64,000 nt of DNA from the NCBI RefSeq assembly GCF_014196765.1, contig NZ_JACIEE010000013.1:102651-166650 (forward strand), given 5' to 3'. This DNA is from Mycoplana azooxidifex (lineage in GTDB: Bacteria > Pseudomonadota > Alphaproteobacteria > Rhizobiales > Rhizobiaceae). The translations under genes were made by a program, and so were the position numbers. Below are positions 9,178 through 17,502 of this stretch, in pieces. Numbering within the stretch: the first letter of the stretch is position 1; each line of letters opens with the position of its first letter. The notes beneath the pieces are model-generated. The model was not told the DNA's origin. It saw nothing but the letters and a program-made list of their open reading frames with translations, and searched no databases.

Positions 9178-9469
9178 CTAAATTTAGAGAAGATGGTCGA
9201 GTTTGAGTCAAGGGAAGAACCAGAATCGCACCATGAAACGATCTGATGAGCCCATGCGGGTTTGTAATGGCTCGCGCGGCCGAAGCCGTTGTCCCTGGCG
9301 GTCCGAAGGGGCTGAAGCGATCGTATAAGGCGATACGTGAGGCGACCGTCTCTGATACCGGCGGCGAGAACCGATCAAGCGGCAGCGCTGACAGCTTGAT
9401 GGATATGCCATAGCAAGCCGTGCGCAACCGCAGCTGCTTCTTCGGATACAATAACTTGCGCTGAAGGCC

Positions 9470-10597
9470 CTATTGCGCGAGCTCGCGAGGCTCCAGAGCC
9501 CGCCCGGCGATGGAACGACCTTTCGCGTCGAATAGATGGATGTCATGCGCTCGGGCAGTGAAGCGGATAGTGTCCGTCCTTGCGTACGTTTTTTCGTCCG
9601 CTGCCTTGATCAGGTATTTTTGGGCAGAACCGGCCAGATCGACGTAAAGAATCTGAACTTCGCCTAGATACTCCACAAAATCGACCGTGCCGGTGAGCAC
9701 CGGGCCACTTTCCCCGGATGCGGTGATCTGCGTGTTTTCAGGGCGAATGCCGATGCTGATTCTTTCGCCCACTGGCAGCGCCCCGCGATCGGCGGAAACG
9801 TCTAGCGCCGCACCGCACTCAAGCATGAGGTGCATAACGCCTTCCGACTTCCCGACGACCGTGCCTTCGAGAAGATTCATCGCGGGCGAGCCGATGAACT
9901 GGGCGACGAAAAGGTTGGCCGGTCGCTTATAAAGTTCAAGGGGAGTTCCAACCTGCTCGATGTTCCCGTCTTTGAACACGACAATGCGATCGGCCAAAGT
10001 CATCGCCTCGACCTGATCGTGGGTCACATAGATCATGGTCACGTCCGGCATGCTTTGCTTCAACTTCGCGATCTCGATCCGCGTCGCCACGCGCAACGCC
10101 GCATCGAGGTTGGAAAGCGGTTCGTCGAAGAGAAAGACCCGCGGATTGCGTACGATGGCGCGGCCGATGGCAACGCGTTGCCGCTGTCCGCCAGAAAGCG
10201 CCTTCGGCAACCGCTTTAGATACTTGCTCAATTGCAGAATCGCCGCCGCCTTTTGAACCCTGTCGTCGATCTCAGCCTTTGGAGCCCTGGCAATGCGCAA
10301 TCCGAAGGCCATGTTTTCATAGACCGTCATATGCGGATAGAGGGCGTAGGACTGGAACACCATGGAGATACCGCGCTTGCAGGGCGCCACCGTGTTCATC
10401 CGCTCTCCGTCGATGACGAGGTCGCCGGATGTTATCGTCTCAAGACCGGCGATCGAGCGAAGCAATGTCGACTTTCCGCAGCCGGAAGGACCGACGAAGA
10501 CAATGAATTCTCCCGATTTTATTTCGAGGTCGATGCCGTGGAGGACTTCGAGATCGGCATAAGCCTTGCGTATGTTTCTCAGCGACAGATCAGCCAT
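9470..10597 (-). CDS. sugar ABC transporter ATPase (MalK/UgpC/MsmK type)
   Basis: 375 residues. Nucleotide-binding domain about 1-235: Walker A GPSGCGKST, Q-loop VFQSYALYPHMTV, signature LSGGQRQRVAIGRAI, Walker B VFLFDEPLSNLDA, H-loop YVTHDQVEAMTLADR. The C-terminal TOBE/MalK-type regulatory domain (about 240-375) includes ISIGIRPENTQI. It energises the two permeases at 13069-14891. It is the last gene of the operon, 47 bp after the amine oxidase gene. Bacillus frl has no dedicated ATPase gene, so its presence here makes the importer self-contained. Confidence 0.9.
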   Translation of the reverse strand: MADLSLRNIRKAYADLEVLHGIDLEIKSGEFIVFVGPSGCGKSTLLRSIAGLETITSGDLVIDGERMNTVAPCKRGISMVFQSYALYPHMTVYENMAFGLRIARAPKAEIDDRVQKAAAILQLSKYLKRLPKALSGGQRQRVAIGRAIVRNPRVFLFDEPLSNLDAALRVATRIEIAKLKQSMPDVTMIYVTHDQVEAMTLADRIVVFKDGNIEQVGTPLELYKRPANLFVAQFIGSPAMNLLEGTVVGKSEGVMHLMLECGAALDVSADRGALPVGERISIGIRPENTQITASGESGPVLTGTVDFVEYLGEVQILYVDLAGSAQKYLIKAADEKTYARTDTIRFTARAHDIHLFDAKGRSIAGRALEPRELAQ

Positions 10598-10644
10598 CGT
10601 TCCCGCTCCATTATTCTGATTTCACCCCGTGAGGACGCGTACCG

Positions 10645-12054
10645 TTAGGGCGCGAGCCCGGCCAGGAACCGCGTCACCCGATCCGGCTTCCTGTTGAGAA
10701 GTTCGAGGTCGTTCTTCCGGCGAATGGCCCGGCGCACGACCTTGGCGCCCACATAACGCAGGGGCTCTGGCGGCAGCTGAGTCCGTTTGTCGATGCCGAC
10801 CAGCCCACACCGGCTCCACACATCGTCGCGTCCGAGGACAAGGCTTGCCATGATGCGCCCGGCGACCGGCGCTTGCGCGATGCCCGTGCCGTTGAAACCC
10901 ATGGCATAGAAGATGTTCGGGTGGTCCCTGAGATGATCAAAAACCGGCAGGTGCTGCGCCGTGCAGTCGATAGGACCGGTCCAATCGTAGAGAACGGGCA
11001 CTCCCTTGAGTTGCGGGTAGACCCGATGCATCTCACGGATATTGTCCACCCCCGCGTCGCCGCTGCGGTTGAAGCGGGCATCTATGCGGTCCCCAAAGGC
11101 AATGCCGCCCGTGCCCCGCCCGAAGATGACCTCTCCGCCCGGCGTTCGCTGATAATAGAGCACGTGATGCTGCGCATCGCAGACCGATGCGCCATCCACC
11201 CAGCCGAGTTCGTCCAATATTTCGGGTGCAGGTGCCGTGGCGATGACCTGACTGCTGACCACATAGAGATAGGGGTGCAGTTCCGGAATGGCCGACAGCC
11301 AGGCGTTTGCGGCCAGGACCACTTTGCCGGCAGAAAGCGCGCCATTCGCGGTTCGCAATTGCGGTCGGTCGCCCGGCGCGATTTCGAGAACCGGGCTATG
11401 CTCGTGGATGACGATGCCCCTGGAAAGGGCCAGTTGGCGTAACCCGATGGCCAGTTTTGCCGGTTGGACGGTCCCTGCCCTGTCCTCGACGACGCCGGCA
11501 TAGGAGGCGACGGAACCCGTGCGGAGCAGGATATCTGCGCGATGGAGCGGCCGGAAGCGCTCTTCGCCGAGCGTATGGCACAAGTCATAAGCTTGCGCCC
11601 AGGCGCCTTCCTGTGCAGTTGAGCTTGCGGTCCACAGCCACCCGTCGAGCCGAAGATCCATGTCGACGGTGCCGGCGGCCTGCAAGCCGCTCAGTTCCTC
11701 GACGGCATCGGTCGTCGCCCGGCACAGCATGAGCGCGTCATCTTCGCCCACAAGCGCGCGCAACATGTCAATTTCCGCAAACCAGCTGTGGACCTGTCCG
11801 CCATTGCGGCCCGAGGCGCCCGACCCGCAGAAATCCGCTTCGAGAACGGTCACGCGCATCTGCGGGGCTTGGTCCTTTATACGGAGAGCCGTCCAGAGGC
11901 CGGCATATCCGCCGCCGGCGATCGCCACGTCACAATCCGCGTCTCCCAGAAAAGGCGGAGTGACCGCGTCCGCATCAATGCTTTGCAGCCAGAAGGAGCG
12001 GTCCCCCTTTGCTGCAGCCACAGGCGGCCTCATCTTGATGGTGTTCATGTTCAT
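10645..12054 (-). CDS. FAD-dependent amine oxidase/dehydrogenase (possible amadoriase)
   Basis: 469 residues. The FAD Rossmann motif DVAIAGGGYAGLWTALRIKD is at about 40-60, with CGSGASGRNGGQVHSW downstream as in DAO/GlpD/SoxA-type enzymes. The C-terminal flavin-closing loop is YAMGFNGTGIAQAPVAGRI. The start ATG at 12054 overlaps the kinase stop codon (ATGA), so translation is probably coupled. Within a fructosamine operon, a flavin enzyme that splits glycated amino acids (amadoriase, as SocD-type proteins in agrobacterial santhopine loci) is the most reasonable guess. Oxidation of the released amino compound is also possible. Family assignment firm, substrate inferred. Confidence 0.8.
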   Translation of the reverse strand: MNMNTIKMRPPVAAAKGDRSFWLQSIDADAVTPPFLGDADCDVAIAGGGYAGLWTALRIKDQAPQMRVTVLEADFCGSGASGRNGGQVHSWFAEIDMLRALVGEDDALMLCRATTDAVEELSGLQAAGTVDMDLRLDGWLWTASSTAQEGAWAQAYDLCHTLGEERFRPLHRADILLRTGSVASYAGVVEDRAGTVQPAKLAIGLRQLALSRGIVIHEHSPVLEIAPGDRPQLRTANGALSAGKVVLAANAWLSAIPELHPYLYVVSSQVIATAPAPEILDELGWVDGASVCDAQHHVLYYQRTPGGEVIFGRGTGGIAFGDRIDARFNRSGDAGVDNIREMHRVYPQLKGVPVLYDWTGPIDCTAQHLPVFDHLRDHPNIFYAMGFNGTGIAQAPVAGRIMASLVLGRDDVWSRCGLVGIDKRTQLPPEPLRYVGAKVVRRAIRRKNDLELLNRKPDRVTRFLAGLAP

Positions 12055-12914
12055 GCCCCCTGAGTCTTGCGGATGACGCCATCGTATTTGTCCAGCAGCC
12101 ATTGGGGAATTGCCCGGATCGGCTGGGGAAACCCACCGAGGTGGGTGCAGGTTTCCGCTGCCCTTGCAGCGGACCGATCGAGGGCGACCGCCTCGGACAG
12201 GCTTTCGGCGATGCGCGACAGGAGGAAGGTGGCGATGAAGCTATCACCCGCGCCGCAGGTATCGACCACAGTCACCGGCACGGAGCCCGCGGCAAATACC
12301 TTGCTGCCATTGTCGTAGAAAGAACCGCGCCTGCCGCAGGTGACCACGACCTGACGCGCACCCTCCGCTTTGAGCTTCGCGATCAGAGGCTCGACAGGCT
12401 CGGCCGGATCGTCTGGGCCGGAGGCGAAGACCAGCGGCACGCCGTCAAGCGAAAGGTCGAAGTGCCGTGTGGACACGTCGATGCTGAACGGTACGCCATT
12501 CGCAACGAGGCCACGGACCAACGTTTCGCTTGAATTCGTACCGAGATGGACCCAATCGGCATGCAGCAGAGCCTCATAGCGCTCGGCGCTCGGAACATAG
12601 TCCTGCCCGACGCCCAGGGATTCGAGAAGGAAGCGCCGCTCGCCCGCATCGTCTGTTAGCAACGTCACGGCTGAAGAGCCCGGGCGTATTTCGACGTCGC
12701 CCGGGTCGAGTCCAGCCTCCTCGATGGCACCGAACATGATCTGCGCTTCCTCGTCCGGCCCCAGCGCACCGAAGTACCGGGCATCCAAGCCTTGCCGCCG
12801 CCACTGCACGGCAACATTGAGGGCATTGCCACCCACGGTGACAAAACCCTTGGTCAGGTAGGCGTCAAGGCAATTGTCACCGACGGCAATCAGATTGGGA
12901 CTGGCGTTCTTCAT
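12051..12914 (-). CDS. PfkB-family kinase, fructoselysine-6-kinase-like
   Basis: 287 residues. The N-terminal sugar-kinase motif is VGDNCLDAYLTKG...TVGGNALNVAVQ (substrate lid and GGN). The C-terminal PfkB signature DTCGAGDSFIATFL contains the catalytic Asp and anion hole. The VGDNCxD start resembles FrlD kinases rather than fructokinases. It would phosphorylate the sugar carbon 6 of an imported Amadori compound before the deglycase acts. The ATG at 12914 overlaps the stop of the small gene upstream, and its own stop overlaps the oxidase ATG, so these three genes are translationally chained. Confidence 0.85.
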   Translation of the reverse strand: MKNASPNLIAVGDNCLDAYLTKGFVTVGGNALNVAVQWRRQGLDARYFGALGPDEEAQIMFGAIEEAGLDPGDVEIRPGSSAVTLLTDDAGERRFLLESLGVGQDYVPSAERYEALLHADWVHLGTNSSETLVRGLVANGVPFSIDVSTRHFDLSLDGVPLVFASGPDDPAEPVEPLIAKLKAEGARQVVVTCGRRGSFYDNGSKVFAAGSVPVTVVDTCGAGDSFIATFLLSRIAESLSEAVALDRSAARAAETCTHLGGFPQPIRAIPQWLLDKYDGVIRKTQGA

Positions 12915-13060
12915 GCTTCTTCCAATTGGTCGAAATCTGGAGCGATACTCCACAGTCCCATATGCCGGACGCTGATCTCGCCCGACTGCTCGACAGTCCT
13001 GCGGAACGGATGGTGCTGAAAGGTGAAATTCGCATCGACAGGCTGCACGCGTTTCAACAT
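12911..13060 (-). CDS. small ORF of 49 codons between permease and kinase
   Basis: 49 residues beginning MLKRVQPVDANF and ending DFDQLEEA. It starts 8 bp after the permease stop with AGGGGGATC directly before the ATG, and its TGA overlaps the kinase ATG (ATGA). The packing and signals argue for a translated gene. I recognise no family; there is no signal peptide or membrane span, and the composition is mildly acidic at the C-terminus. It may be a translation-coupling leader for the kinase, a small partner protein, or the stump of a larger gene. Confidence 0.5.
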   Translation of the reverse strand: MLKRVQPVDANFTFQHHPFRRTVEQSGEISVRHMGLWSIAPDFDQLEEA

Positions 13061-13068
13061 GATCCCCC

Positions 13069-13929
13069 CTATTTCCCGATACCTTCGGCCAGCCCCCGGA
13101 TGAAGAAGCGCTGCGCCGCAAAGAAGGTAACCACGATGGGAAGTGCGGAGAGCGTCATCGCGGCGAAGACGACGGCATAGTTCGTTCCGTGCTTTGCCAT
13201 GATGGAGGTAAGTCCGACGGGCAGCGTCTGCAGGTCCGCCCCGCTGGTGAAGATCATCGCGAACAGGTACTCGTTCCAGGCGAACAGAACGTGCAGGATC
13301 ACGCAGGAAACCAGGATCGGCTTGCACAGCGGCAGCGTCACCCGCCAGAAAATCTGGCCTTCACTGGCGCCGTCCATTGTGGCGGCCTCATCCAGGTCGC
13401 GTGGCAGGCCAAGCATGTAGGCGCGGATAAGGAAGGTCGTGAAGGGAATGCGGAAGGCGGTGTAGAGAATGATCAGAGCCCAATAGGTGTTGTAGAGGCC
13501 CAAGTCCTGCATCATTCGCACCAGCGGGATAACCGCGACCGTCGGGCTCAGCATGAGGCCGCCAAGAACGATGCCGACGAAGAACGGCTTTCCGGGCAGC
13601 TTCGACCGGGTCAGGCCATAGGCGGTCCAAGCGCTGACAAACACCGTGCAGACGGCCGATCCCAAGGTGACGATCACGCTCGTCGCGATATAGTTCCGGA
13701 TGCCCTGGTTCCAGGCAGAGATGTAGTTTGCGATACTGAAGCCGCTCGGCAGCGCAAACGGGTTGCCGAAGATTTCAGCATTGGTCTTGAAGCCGTTCAG
13801 CGCCATCCAGAAAAGCGGATAGAGGACGACGACGCCGAGGCTGGACAGGAACGCGACGAGGCAGACCTTCGCCAAAACGGCAACGAAGTCGGTACGCTCA
13901 GTTTCCCGCGATTGACTGGAGACGCTCAC
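13069..13929 (-). CDS. sugar ABC transporter permease (MalG/AraQ type)
   Basis: 286 residues and six membrane spans. The EAA motif segment DEAATMDGASEGQIFWRVTLPLCKP (about 200-225) marks the ATPase-docking loop. The N-terminus has the usual VLYPLFWMALNGFKT pattern, and the C-terminus ends QRFFIRGLAEGIGK, typical of MalG-type subunits. Its ATG overlaps the stop of the partner permease by 4 bp (ATGA at 13926-13929). It corresponds in position to FrlM of the Bacillus frl operon. Confidence 0.9.
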   Translation of the reverse strand: MSVSSQSRETERTDFVAVLAKVCLVAFLSSLGVVVLYPLFWMALNGFKTNAEIFGNPFALPSGFSIANYISAWNQGIRNYIATSVIVTLGSAVCTVFVSAWTAYGLTRSKLPGKPFFVGIVLGGLMLSPTVAVIPLVRMMQDLGLYNTYWALIILYTAFRIPFTTFLIRAYMLGLPRDLDEAATMDGASEGQIFWRVTLPLCKPILVSCVILHVLFAWNEYLFAMIFTSGADLQTLPVGLTSIMAKHGTNYAVVFAAMTLSALPIVVTFFAAQRFFIRGLAEGIGK

Positions 13930-14891
13930 AGGTCGATCCTCCGTCTCTTCGTGTACCAGAGCTGCGCAAAACCGGTCAAAAGCGTGATGACGAAGATGAC
14001 CGATGCGATCGCCGCACCATAGCCGAAGTCATTTTCGATGAAGCCCTGCTGATAGAGCCATGTCCCCAGCACCTGGCTGCTGTTGTTAGGCCCGCCGCCG
14101 GTCATGACCATGACCTCGTTGAAGACCTGGAATGCGCCGGCGATCGTGACGATCACCATCAGCCCGGTCATCTCGCGGGTCAGCGGGAATGTGATGTTCC
14201 AAAGGCGCCGCCACGTCCCAGCCCCGTCCATGATCGCTGCGTCATAGAGCTCACGCGGGATCTTTTGGATCGCGATGGCGAACAGCAGCGTCGAATAGCC
14301 GAAGCCCTGCCACTGACTCATGGCGATGATGGCATAGATGGCGGTCTGCTCCTCGCCGAGCCAGGCGCGCGACCAATCCGCAAGGCCTATCTGCGTCAGC
14401 GCCGAATCCAGAAGGCCGATGTCGGGTTGATATATGAAATAAAACAGCAGGCCGGTCACGGTTATCGAGATGGCCGACGGCACGAAGTAGATGGCACGCC
14501 AGAACCGGCGCCATCTCTCTTCACTGAGCCCCTCGATCAGCGCAGCGAGGACGAAGGCGCCGAAAACCTGGATGATGACAGAGATGACGGCATAGAGCGT
14601 GTTGTTGACTATCGCCGTCCAAACCACGGGATCGCTTTGCAGGCGCCGGTAGTTGTCCAGTCCGACGAAGGCGGTTTCGCCCGTGAAAATGTCCTGGTTC
14701 TTCGTGCTGACGAGAAAGTTGTCGATGATCGGATAGTAGACGAACCAGAGGATCAGGACGAAAGCGATCACGATCCATCGGAACGAGAGTATCCCGGTTA
14801 TCGGGCCGAGCCGGCCCCTTTCAGGCCGGCGCGACCCGGTGAAGCCGATTTTGACGGCTCCACCCTTGTAGTCATGCTTCATGGCAGTCAT
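13926..14891 (-). CDS. sugar ABC transporter permease (MalF/UgpA type)
   Basis: 321 residues, six predicted spans after a basic cytosolic N-terminus (about 1-32, ending RRPERGRLGP). The EAA-type loop is YDAAIMDGAGTWRRLWNITFPL at about 220-242. It pairs with the downstream permease to form the heterodimeric channel. It follows the binding-protein gene by 14 bp. A second in-frame ATG three codons in (14882) is an equally good start. Positional equivalent of FrlN. Confidence 0.9.
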   Translation of the reverse strand: MTAMKHDYKGGAVKIGFTGSRRPERGRLGPITGILSFRWIVIAFVLILWFVYYPIIDNFLVSTKNQDIFTGETAFVGLDNYRRLQSDPVVWTAIVNNTLYAVISVIIQVFGAFVLAALIEGLSEERWRRFWRAIYFVPSAISITVTGLLFYFIYQPDIGLLDSALTQIGLADWSRAWLGEEQTAIYAIIAMSQWQGFGYSTLLFAIAIQKIPRELYDAAIMDGAGTWRRLWNITFPLTREMTGLMVIVTIAGAFQVFNEVMVMTGGGPNNSSQVLGTWLYQQGFIENDFGYGAAIASVIFVITLLTGFAQLWYTKRRRIDL

Positions 14892-14905
14892 CCCGGGCCC
14901 TATCC

Positions 14906-16231
14906 CTATTTGGACGAAGCCGCCGCTACCTTAACGCGCTCCACCACCTCTTCTGGTGTCAAAGTGCCGCCGATGAGCGCCTGCAGACCTGCGAGCCAGG
15001 CAGCCGCCACGCGCGGCGGGTTTGCCGTATCGAGCCAGGGCATGAGATAGGACGAGGCCGCGATCACCTTCAGACCATCGACGACGGTGGGGTTCATGGT
15101 TTCCGCCGAATAGCCGCCGACTGTCGCGCTCGGCTGGCCATAGGGCGGCGCCGACAGGATCTTCCCGTTTTCAGCCGAGGTGACGAATCGCATGAAGTCG
15201 ACCGCGAGCGGAATGTTCTTCGAGGCTGCGCTGATCATGTAGCCTTCCGGCGCGCCCTCGATGGCTTTGATGTCGCCCTTGGCATCCTTCGGAGCCGGCA
15301 GCTTGAAGAAGCCGAAGTCGTCGCGCTTCAGAGCGCCATCGGCCGTGGCTTGGTCGAATTCGATGATCTCCTGGTAGTACATGGCGGACTTGCCATTGCT
15401 GAACTGCTGCAAGGCCGATGCATAGGAAGAGCCATTGGTGCCGGCGCCATCGGAGCACTCGTCGATCAACTGCTTGAACTGCGTCAGGCTGACGACATAA
15501 CCGGGATCGCTATATTCGGCCGTAGCCGGGACGAAGTCCTTTTCAAGCGTCGCCTGCGGCACGTTGTAGGAAAGCAGCTGCCCCGCATAATGAACGCCCG
15601 GCCAGCCTTCCTTGTTGCCGAACGAAATCGGCGTGGAGCCTGACTTGCGCAGGGCTGCACAGGCGCTCAAAAGCTCGTCGAAGCTCTTCGGTTCGGAAAC
15701 GCCCGCCTTTTCGAACAGGCTCTTGTTGTACCCCATGAACTTGGCATCGAGATAAAGCGGAACACCGTAGAGCTTGCCATTGTACTGGAAGGCGGAGACT
15801 GCGGCGGTGGCAAGCGTCTTGCCCCATTCGGTCTGCGGGCCGATGACCGGGGTCAGGTCGACGGCGCGATTGCCGCGCACAAAATTCTCGCCCCAACTGC
15901 CCGTCCAGGTGAAGTAGATGTCAGGCAACGAGTTGGATGCGACCAGGGCCTTGGTCTTGCCCTTCACGCTGTCGTCGCTCTCCTGGATGAGCTCGATCTT
16001 CACGTCGGGATGAAGCTTTTCGTATGCCTTTGCCGCGTCGACAAAAAAGGGAGAGAGTTGCTGCAGGCCGAATTTCGTCAGCACGCTGATCGTGCCCGTA
16101 TATTCGACCGCGGCACTAGGATCGGCCGCAACCGGGTCTGCCGCTGCCACGGCGCTGGTGCCGCTGATGACGAATGCTGCTGCAACGAGCGATCCGAGGC
16201 TCGTCGTGCTCAAGAACGTGTTGGCTTTCAT
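14906..16231 (-). CDS. carbohydrate ABC transporter substrate-binding protein (family 1)
   Basis: 441 residues. Signal peptide of about 30 residues ending SAVAAA. The mature protein has the SBP_bac_1 pattern: YEKLHPDVKIELIQ near 60, LPDIYFTWTGSW for ligand-cleft residues, then YGVPLYLDAKFMGYNKSLFEKAG. The ATG at 16231 is chosen because the signal peptide begins there; codons further upstream are non-coding in character. It supplies substrate to the MalFG-type permeases encoded immediately downstream. The presumed ligand, a glycated amino acid or similar, is inferred from the deglycase and kinase genes beside it. Confidence 0.9.
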   Translation of the reverse strand: MKANTFLSTTSLGSLVAAAFVISGTSAVAAADPVAADPSAAVEYTGTISVLTKFGLQQLSPFFVDAAKAYEKLHPDVKIELIQESDDSVKGKTKALVASNSLPDIYFTWTGSWGENFVRGNRAVDLTPVIGPQTEWGKTLATAAVSAFQYNGKLYGVPLYLDAKFMGYNKSLFEKAGVSEPKSFDELLSACAALRKSGSTPISFGNKEGWPGVHYAGQLLSYNVPQATLEKDFVPATAEYSDPGYVVSLTQFKQLIDECSDGAGTNGSSYASALQQFSNGKSAMYYQEIIEFDQATADGALKRDDFGFFKLPAPKDAKGDIKAIEGAPEGYMISAASKNIPLAVDFMRFVTSAENGKILSAPPYGQPSATVGGYSAETMNPTVVDGLKVIAASSYLMPWLDTANPPRVAAAWLAGLQALIGGTLTPEEVVERVKVAAASSK

Positions 16232-16286
16232 TTCGCAGTTCCTCTCTTTTGTCGTCGTTTTTTGGGGCATGCAAAGGTCCCGGGAT

Positions 16287-16313
16287 CCGGTCCGGCGGTG
16301 ATCGCCGGACCGG
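16287..16313. terminator. strong hairpin between deglycase and binding-protein genes
   Basis: CCGGTCCGGCG (16287-16297) pairs over 11 bp with CGCCGGACCGG (16303-16313) across the loop GTGAT. On the minus strand it follows the deglycase stop by 7 bp and precedes the binding-protein start by 55 bp. A run of T on the plus strand near 16255-16263 gives A-rich, not U-rich, RNA, so this looks like an mRNA-stabilising or partial-attenuation hairpin rather than an intrinsic terminator. Confidence 0.55.
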
Positions 16314-16320
16314 GAAACGT

Positions 16321-17334
16321 TCAGTATTCGACGCGCTTGTAGTAGCGGCGCGTGGTCAGCGGATGATCGCGCAGGACTTCCAGATGCGCGCTCAGGCGCT
16401 CAAGCATCGTTGCCAGGATGACAGGGGAAATGAGGCTGCGGGTCTTGGCGGAAATGCCCGGAAGGCCGGCCGATGCCGCATCGAGGATGCGCACCTTGTC
16501 GGTGTAGCGCTTGGCGAAGCTTTCCACCCGGTCGGTCAGCGGCCGGCTGGCGTCTTCTCCTTTGAAGATGAACAGGCTGACGCCCGGCTCCACCAGTTCC
16601 AGCGTGCCGTGGAAGAAGTCGGACGCCTGCACCGGACGAGTGCGTATCCACTGCATCTCTTCGAGAATGCACATGCCGTAGTAGTGAGCCTCCGGCCAGA
16701 CGGAGCCCGCCCCGGTGAAGATGTGATAGGTCTCGTCCTTGATTTCCTTCGCAAGGGCTGCGGCGTTCGCCTCGTAGCTTTCCTTCACCGAAACCAGCAG
16801 TTCCGGCAGCAGCTTGAGTTCGGCCACGGTCGCGTCGAAATTACCATATTCGCCACGTTCTGCGAGAAGCGCGAGAACGATGATCAAGGATTGCAGGTAA
16901 AACGATTCCGAGGAGGTGTCGTCTTCGGCAAAATTGGTGAAGTTGTAGTTGGCGTCGCGACCGAGAGGCGTATCCTTGTGCCCGGTCAAGGACAGCGTCT
17001 TCACGCCGCGCTCCTTGAGGAAGGCTAGTAGCTGCACGCTTTCCTTCGTCGTGCCCGACAGCGAGGGCAGGATGACCAGCGCCTTCTCGTTCAAACCGGC
17101 CGGCGGCTCCAGAACGACCTGCGCCGAATAGGCTGCCGAAACCGGGAAAAGCGTCGAATTCCGCGCAAGTTCGATTGCCGGCTGGGTGAGAAACTGCACG
17201 CCGCCGGTCCCCATGAAGAAAATGCGTTCCAGACCGTCGTTCAGCAATTCGCGCATCAAGTGACGCACGTCCTGCGCTATTGCAACTGCGCCGCTTTGAA
17301 TCTTAACAAAGCGATCTCTATCGAAGTTGAGCAT
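16321..17334 (-). CDS. SIS-domain sugar isomerase, fructoselysine-6-phosphate deglycase-like
   Basis: 337 residues, close to FrlB (about 330-340). Two SIS domains: the first around FFMGTGGVQFLTQPAIELA and LVILPSLSGTTKESVQLL; the second about 180-300 with GAGSVWPEAHYYGMCILEEMQW and ASDFFHGTLELVE. FrlB-type enzymes split phosphorylated fructosamines into glucose 6-phosphate and the free amine. It is the first gene of the operon: ATG at 17334 with GGAAGG before it. Agrobacterial SocB-type proteins belong to the same family. Deglycase function is inferred from the FrlB-like order of neighbours; glucosamine-fructose transaminase-like isomerases are the main alternative. Confidence 0.85.
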   Translation of the reverse strand: MLNFDRDRFVKIQSGAVAIAQDVRHLMRELLNDGLERIFFMGTGGVQFLTQPAIELARNSTLFPVSAAYSAQVVLEPPAGLNEKALVILPSLSGTTKESVQLLAFLKERGVKTLSLTGHKDTPLGRDANYNFTNFAEDDTSSESFYLQSLIIVLALLAERGEYGNFDATVAELKLLPELLVSVKESYEANAAALAKEIKDETYHIFTGAGSVWPEAHYYGMCILEEMQWIRTRPVQASDFFHGTLELVEPGVSLFIFKGEDASRPLTDRVESFAKRYTDKVRILDAASAGLPGISAKTRSLISPVILATMLERLSAHLEVLRDHPLTTRRYYKRVEY

Positions 17335-17412
17335 TAGAACCTTCCCGTTTTGCGCGTCGCAAGATCGCCTTCGTAGCGAGACCGCGTCTTGCGCAAATGA
17401 TTTTTGAGACAA

Positions 17413-17430
17413 TGTGAGATCGATCTCACA
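17413..17430. promoter_or_regulatory. perfect 18-bp palindrome, probable LacI-family operator
   Basis: TGTGAGATCGATCTCACA is a perfect palindrome with a central CG, as expected for LacI-family operators. It lies 79-96 bp upstream of the deglycase start and between that gene and the LacI-type regulator gene. The TGTGA and TCACA arms are 8 bp apart, not the 6 bp of a Crp site, so Crp is less likely. It should be the control point of the fructosamine operon. Confidence 0.7.
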
Positions 17431-17502
17431 CATATTTAGCGCATAAGAATCTGGCGCTGGCAAGTAGGGAGCTCAAAAAATTTCGGACGGGGTGTCCGGC
17501 GC

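Noticed and set aside
17413..17430. Crp binding site
   Set aside because: The TGTGA and TCACA arms are 8 bp apart instead of 6 bp; a LacI-type operator fits better.
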